12,907 nucleotides of DNA from Spirochaetota bacterium (GTDB lineage Bacteria; Spirochaetota; JAHITG01), in the NCBI GenBank assembly GCA_018817865.1, contig JAHITG010000067.1, forward strand, positions 1 to 12,907, written 5' to 3'. This document shows, piece after piece, positions 12,387 to 12,907 of the stretch; position 1 is the first letter of the stretch; every line of letters starts with the position of its first letter. A model generated the notes under the pieces. It had not been told where the DNA came from and ran no database searches. It was given only the letters and a program-made list of their open reading frames with translations. A program made the position numbers and the translations under genes.

Positions 12387-12907
12387 CTATTTCTTTATAT
12401 TTTTCAGCAGGTCTTTTACAACGTTTTTAACTTTCCGGAGGGAAACCGTGCCGTCTTTCTGAGAATCCTTTGCGATCTCTTTAAGCTGTTTACTGGCATC
12501 ATTCAGAGCTAAAAGTATCTCCTGATCTTTCTTTTCCAGTTCGCTTTCCAGCTTCCGCTTTTCCGCCAGCTGTGTCCTTAAATCTCTAACGATCTTTTTC
12601 GTCATTCTAAAATCGATCTCTTCCTCGACCATTTTTTCATGATACTGCTTCCATTTTTCATCGATCCGTTTGCCGACCTCAAGCTGTCCGGACTCATATG
12701 CTTCCTGAAGGCCTTTAAATGTCAGGTAATATTTTATAACATTATATTCTATCCCGTTCAGAGTAAATGTCAGGGGGACCTCTCCCAATCCATTATCCCA
12801 TCTCTTAGAGAGGAATCCTCCCCAATGATAGGTAGATATATACCAGTCCTCCCTGCCCTTAAACTCCCGTTTGAAGAACCACAAAAGGACGTATGTCACT
12901 TTTGTAT
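12387..12907 (-). CDS. Unrecognised protein with C-terminal coiled coil (5' end outside window)
   Basis: About 172 residues are visible. A GTG at 12899 could be called a start, but the frame stays open to the window edge and no ribosome binding site precedes it, so the gene probably begins outside. The visible N-terminal ~70 residues are rich in aromatic residues and look folded (DWYISTYHWGGF, then FTLNGIEYNVIKYYLTF). From about 75 residues in, the sequence becomes charged and helical (KRIDEKWKQYHEKM onward, through LESELEKKDQEILLALND), a likely coiled coil. The tail is lysine-rich (VKNVVKDLLKNIKK). I recognise no family. It is convergent with glpK, with 16 bases between stops and no clear terminator. 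Confidence 0.7.
   Translation of the reverse strand, partial: TKVTYVLLWFFKREFKGREDWYISTYHWGGFLSKRWDNGLGEVPLTFTLNGIEYNVIKYYLTFKGLQEAYESGQLEVGKRIDEKWKQYHEKMVEEEIDFRMTKKIVRDLRTQLAEKRKLESELEKKDQEILLALNDASKQLKEIAKDSQKDGTVSLRKVKNVVKDLLKNIKK

Overview
The window (12,907 bases, AT-rich) looks like chromosomal DNA from an anaerobic or facultative diderm bacterium. Support for an outer membrane comes from a secreted PorV-type beta-barrel protein fused to an OmpA-like segment and a TPR. UPF0164/PorV-like barrels, small stand-alone cyclic-nucleotide-binding proteins, a tiny Hc1-type histone-like protein and a GlpA/FAD-oxidoreductase/DUF1667 trio together recall spirochaetes or a related deep-branching Gram-negative lineage. 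That placement is an inference from gene content only.

Layout. 1-1776 is redox-related: the C-terminal half of dihydrolipoamide dehydrogenase, a convergent EFR1-type flavodoxin/ferredoxin fusion, and a divergent 64-residue DUF1858 protein. The last two are read from back-to-back sigma70-like promoters. 1791-2716 holds a two-way terminator hairpin, a PHP-family phosphoesterase with a GTG start, and tRNA-Arg(CCG) only 41 nt upstream of it on the same strand. 2752-5830 carries two envelope genes: a secreted, C-terminally anchored protein with five 13-residue tandem repeats and a coiled coil, and the PorV/OmpA-like/TPR protein. They are separated by a 388-base gap with little in it. 5879-6104 holds a strong palindromic terminator and a 58-residue Hc1-like gene.

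6271-12370 is a glycerol-3-phosphate catabolic locus. On the minus strand run a GlpA/GlpO-like FAD glycerol-3-phosphate dehydrogenase with a C-terminal BFD-type iron-sulfur domain, an NAD(P)/FAD oxidoreductase, and the small four-cysteine DUF1667 protein. Two tandem CNB-domain proteins lie upstream, and glycerol kinase (glpK) is divergent on the plus strand. GlpK would phosphorylate glycerol; the flavoprotein trio would oxidise glycerol-3-phosphate to dihydroxyacetone phosphate and pass electrons on. The CNB pair may sense a nucleotide or may be scaffold-like; nothing in the sequence fixes their partner. A convergent, unrecognised coiled-coil protein runs off the right edge.

Two non-coding structures stand out. 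(a) 10564-10832, between the divergent CNB and glpK promoters, is an array of five hairpins. At least four stems differ in sequence but are perfectly self-complementary, and they are joined by a conserved linker close to GATTGAAAAAGTTAAG. I know no named element with this form. (b) 9393-9646 is a set of nested inverted repeats. An element of about 140 bp, carrying a REP/inverted-REP pair with GTAG feet, appears to have landed inside an older 34-bp inverted repeat, leaving a CTTA direct repeat. Removing it restores the outer repeat in register.
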